From JALYOC01 sp036675345 (GTDB lineage Bacteria > Myxococcota > Myxococcia > Myxococcales > Myxococcaceae): a stretch of 37,920 bases of DNA. Location of the stretch: contig JAKFFE010000045.1 in the NCBI GenBank assembly GCA_036675345.1, positions 1 to 37,920 of the forward strand, given 5' to 3'. Under the pieces are notes generated by a model. That model was not told where the DNA came from. It saw only the letters and a program-made list of their open reading frames with translations, and searched no databases. Made by a program: the position numbers and the translations under genes. Below are positions 36,803 to 37,920 of the stretch, one piece after another (within the stretch, counting starts at the first letter, position 1; the number at the start of each line of letters is the position of its first letter).

Positions 36803-37920
36803 ATGGCGCGGCAGGGACACCGGGGACTGCTGGTGGATCTGGACGGGACGGTGCGGACCACCCGCAGCGGCCGGCCGCATCCGGTGAAGGCCTGGGACCA
36901 GGAGATCCGCCCCGGGGTGGAGGCCCGGCTGCGGGAGTTCAAGGAGCGGCGCTTCAAGATCGTGGGGGTCACCAATCAAGGCGGGGTGGCCTTCGGGTAC
37001 CTCACCGAGCTGGACGTGGAGGCGGTGAACCGGCACCTGGAGGAGGAGCTGCTCCCCGGGGTGTTCTCGCTGATCCTCTACTGCCCGTTTCATCCCAAGG
37101 GGCAGGTGCCGCAGTACCGTCGAGATTCACAGGACCGGAAGCCCAACCCGGGGATGGCGATCAAGGCCCAGGCCGCCCTGGGGTTGGACCTGGCCCGGTC
37201 GGTGATGATCGGAGACAGGGAGTCGGACCGGCAGTTCGCTCGCAACGCCGGGATCCCGGACTTCTTCTCCCCGGAGGAGGCCTTCGGGCCCAACCCGCAC
37301 CCGGGGCTGGCCCAGCTTCTGGAGGATCCGAAGAGCCCGGAGGCCCTGGCCAGGCGCGCCCGGGAGAAGGAGGCTCGAAGGGCGGAGGCAGCCGCGGTCC
37401 GCCAGCGGGAGCGGGAGCTTCGACAGGCGGAGGCCCAGGCCAGGAGGGCCCGGCAGGCAGAGCTGCGGCGGACGGAACGCGAGGCGATCCGGTTCAAGAA
37501 GGCAGCCGCCAAGCGCGCCCTCGCCGAGGCGACCCGCGCCCGGAAGGACCGAATCCGGAGCGCCCATGAGGAGGCGAAGCGGGCTCAGAAGGCGATCGCT
37601 TCCGCGAAGAAGAAGGCCGCCGCGGAGGCGAGGCGTGCGGAGAGCAGGGCCCGGTCCAATGAGGCCAGACGGGCCAAGGAATCGAGGGCGAAGCTGCGGA
37701 GGGAGGCTGCGGCGAGGCGGACCGAGGTCGCTGCGGCCAAGCGCGCCAGGGTCGCCGCGGCCAAGCGCACCAGGGTCGCTGCGGCCAAGCGCGCCAGGGT
37801 CGCTGCGGCCAAGCGCGCCAGGGTCGCTGCGGCCAAGCGCGCCAGGGTCGCTGCGGCCAAGCGCGCCAGGGTCGCTGCGGCGAAGCGCGCTGCGGCCAAG
37901 CGCGCTGCGGCCAAGCGCGC
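36803..37920 (+). CDS. HAD phosphatase with basic repeat tail (runs off window)
   Basis: At least 372 residues, open at the window edge. Residues 8-175 are a HAD phosphatase of the histidinol-phosphatase/GmhB type: nucleophile Asp12 and Asp14 in DLDGT, Thr57 in GVTNQGG, Lys113 in DRKPNPGM and Asp138/Asp142 in IGDRESD. Of the GmhB zinc loop only the first half, CPFHP, remains. From residue 181 the chain becomes a long Arg/Ala/Glu/Lys helix (EKEARRAEAAAVRQRERELRQ…), and from residue 309 it is tandem VAAAKRAR octapeptides turning into AAAKR. The basic tail is reminiscent of bacterial histone-like or ribosome-binding tails. ATG 36803 lies 22 bases after the zincin stop, same direction. Substrate unknown; true end not seen. 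Confidence 0.85.
   Translation, partial: MARQGHRGLLVDLDGTVRTTRSGRPHPVKAWDQEIRPGVEARLREFKERRFKIVGVTNQGGVAFGYLTELDVEAVNRHLEEELLPGVFSLILYCPFHPKGQVPQYRRDSQDRKPNPGMAIKAQAALGLDLARSVMIGDRESDRQFARNAGIPDFFSPEEAFGPNPHPGLAQLLEDPKSPEALARRAREKEARRAEAAAVRQRERELRQAEAQARRARQAELRRTEREAIRFKKAAAKRALAEATRARKDRIRSAHEEAKRAQKAIASAKKKAAAEARRAESRARSNEARRAKESRAKLRREAAARRTEVAAAKRARVAAAKRTRVAAAKRARVAAAKRARVAAAKRARVAAAKRARVAAAKRAAAKRAAAKR
37727..37920. repeat. 24-bp tandem repeat in HAD-protein tail
   Basis: Units of 24 bases starting at 37727, 37751, 37775, 37799, 37823 and 37847 (GTCGCTGCGGCCAAGCGCGC-type) encode VAAAKRAR. From 37871 the period changes to 15 bases (AAAKR). The array reaches the window end, so its full length is unknown. 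Confidence 0.9.

Overview
The window is GC-rich DNA from a bacterium, most probably a member of the Myxococcota (myxobacteria and relatives). Five things point there. A sequence 17 bases long in front of lexA fits the Myxococcus LexA box at 16 positions. A response regulator has a Pro-rich linker and a conserved helical C-terminus like the polarity protein RomR. An encapsulin-cargo ferritin resembles EncC. A groEL stands alone under a CIRCE element. TonB receptors, lipoproteins and cytoplasmic kinases are abundant. From memory, romR, a GGDEF gene, encC and groEL2 also lie close together in Myxococcus xanthus, so this looks like a conserved chromosomal block rather than a mobile region. I see no insertion sequence, phage gene, CRISPR array, tRNA or rRNA.

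Layout. 1-660: a decayed or frameshifted small gene. 664-2882: a membrane protein with a VAEATS repeat tail, divergent from lexA, with a LexA box between them. 2897-5757 (minus): an outer-membrane beta-barrel protein with a TolB/CsgG-like domain, a TPR lipoprotein and a small conserved protein. 5873-8863 (minus): eno-surE-LysM/M23 lipoprotein, tightly coupled. 8959-10891 (plus): an ADP-ribosylglycohydrolase and an HSD17B4-like dehydrogenase, ending in a strong hairpin. 10980-13287 (minus): YbgC-like thioesterase, GlpX bisphosphatase, SRPBCC protein, then a 57-residue protein. 13361-19560 (plus): PafA-like phosphatase overlapping a DUF4442 protein, then a TonB receptor fused to a TonB C-terminal-like domain, overlapping a lipoprotein gene.

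19565-27236 (minus): nadC, thiD, a valS with a 233-residue histone-H1-like extension, romR-like and a double CheW-like gene. 27283-28644 (plus): a REC-GAF-like-GGDEF diguanylate cyclase. 28722-29554 (minus): encapsulin-cargo ferritin and a mono-heme lipoprotein. 29654-33399 (plus): a hybrid histidine kinase, a beta-propeller-like lipoprotein and a cytoplasmic histidine kinase. 33480-35630 (minus): groEL and a single-domain response regulator. 35710-37920 (plus): a TPR-zincin protein and a HAD phosphatase whose alanine/lysine/arginine repeat tail runs off the window.

The genes combine core metabolism (eno, glpX, nadC, thiD, valS), stress responses (lexA/SOS, groEL/HrcA, iron storage) and polarity or two-component signalling (RomR-like, CheW-like, diguanylate cyclase, two kinases, a CheY-like regulator). 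The observations most worth following are the ValRS with a basic tail and an internal Shine-Dalgarno/ATG at the junction, the second enzyme with a basic repeat tail (HAD phosphatase), the ferritin with an encapsulin-targeting C-terminus paired with a heme lipoprotein, and the TonB-domain/receptor fusion.
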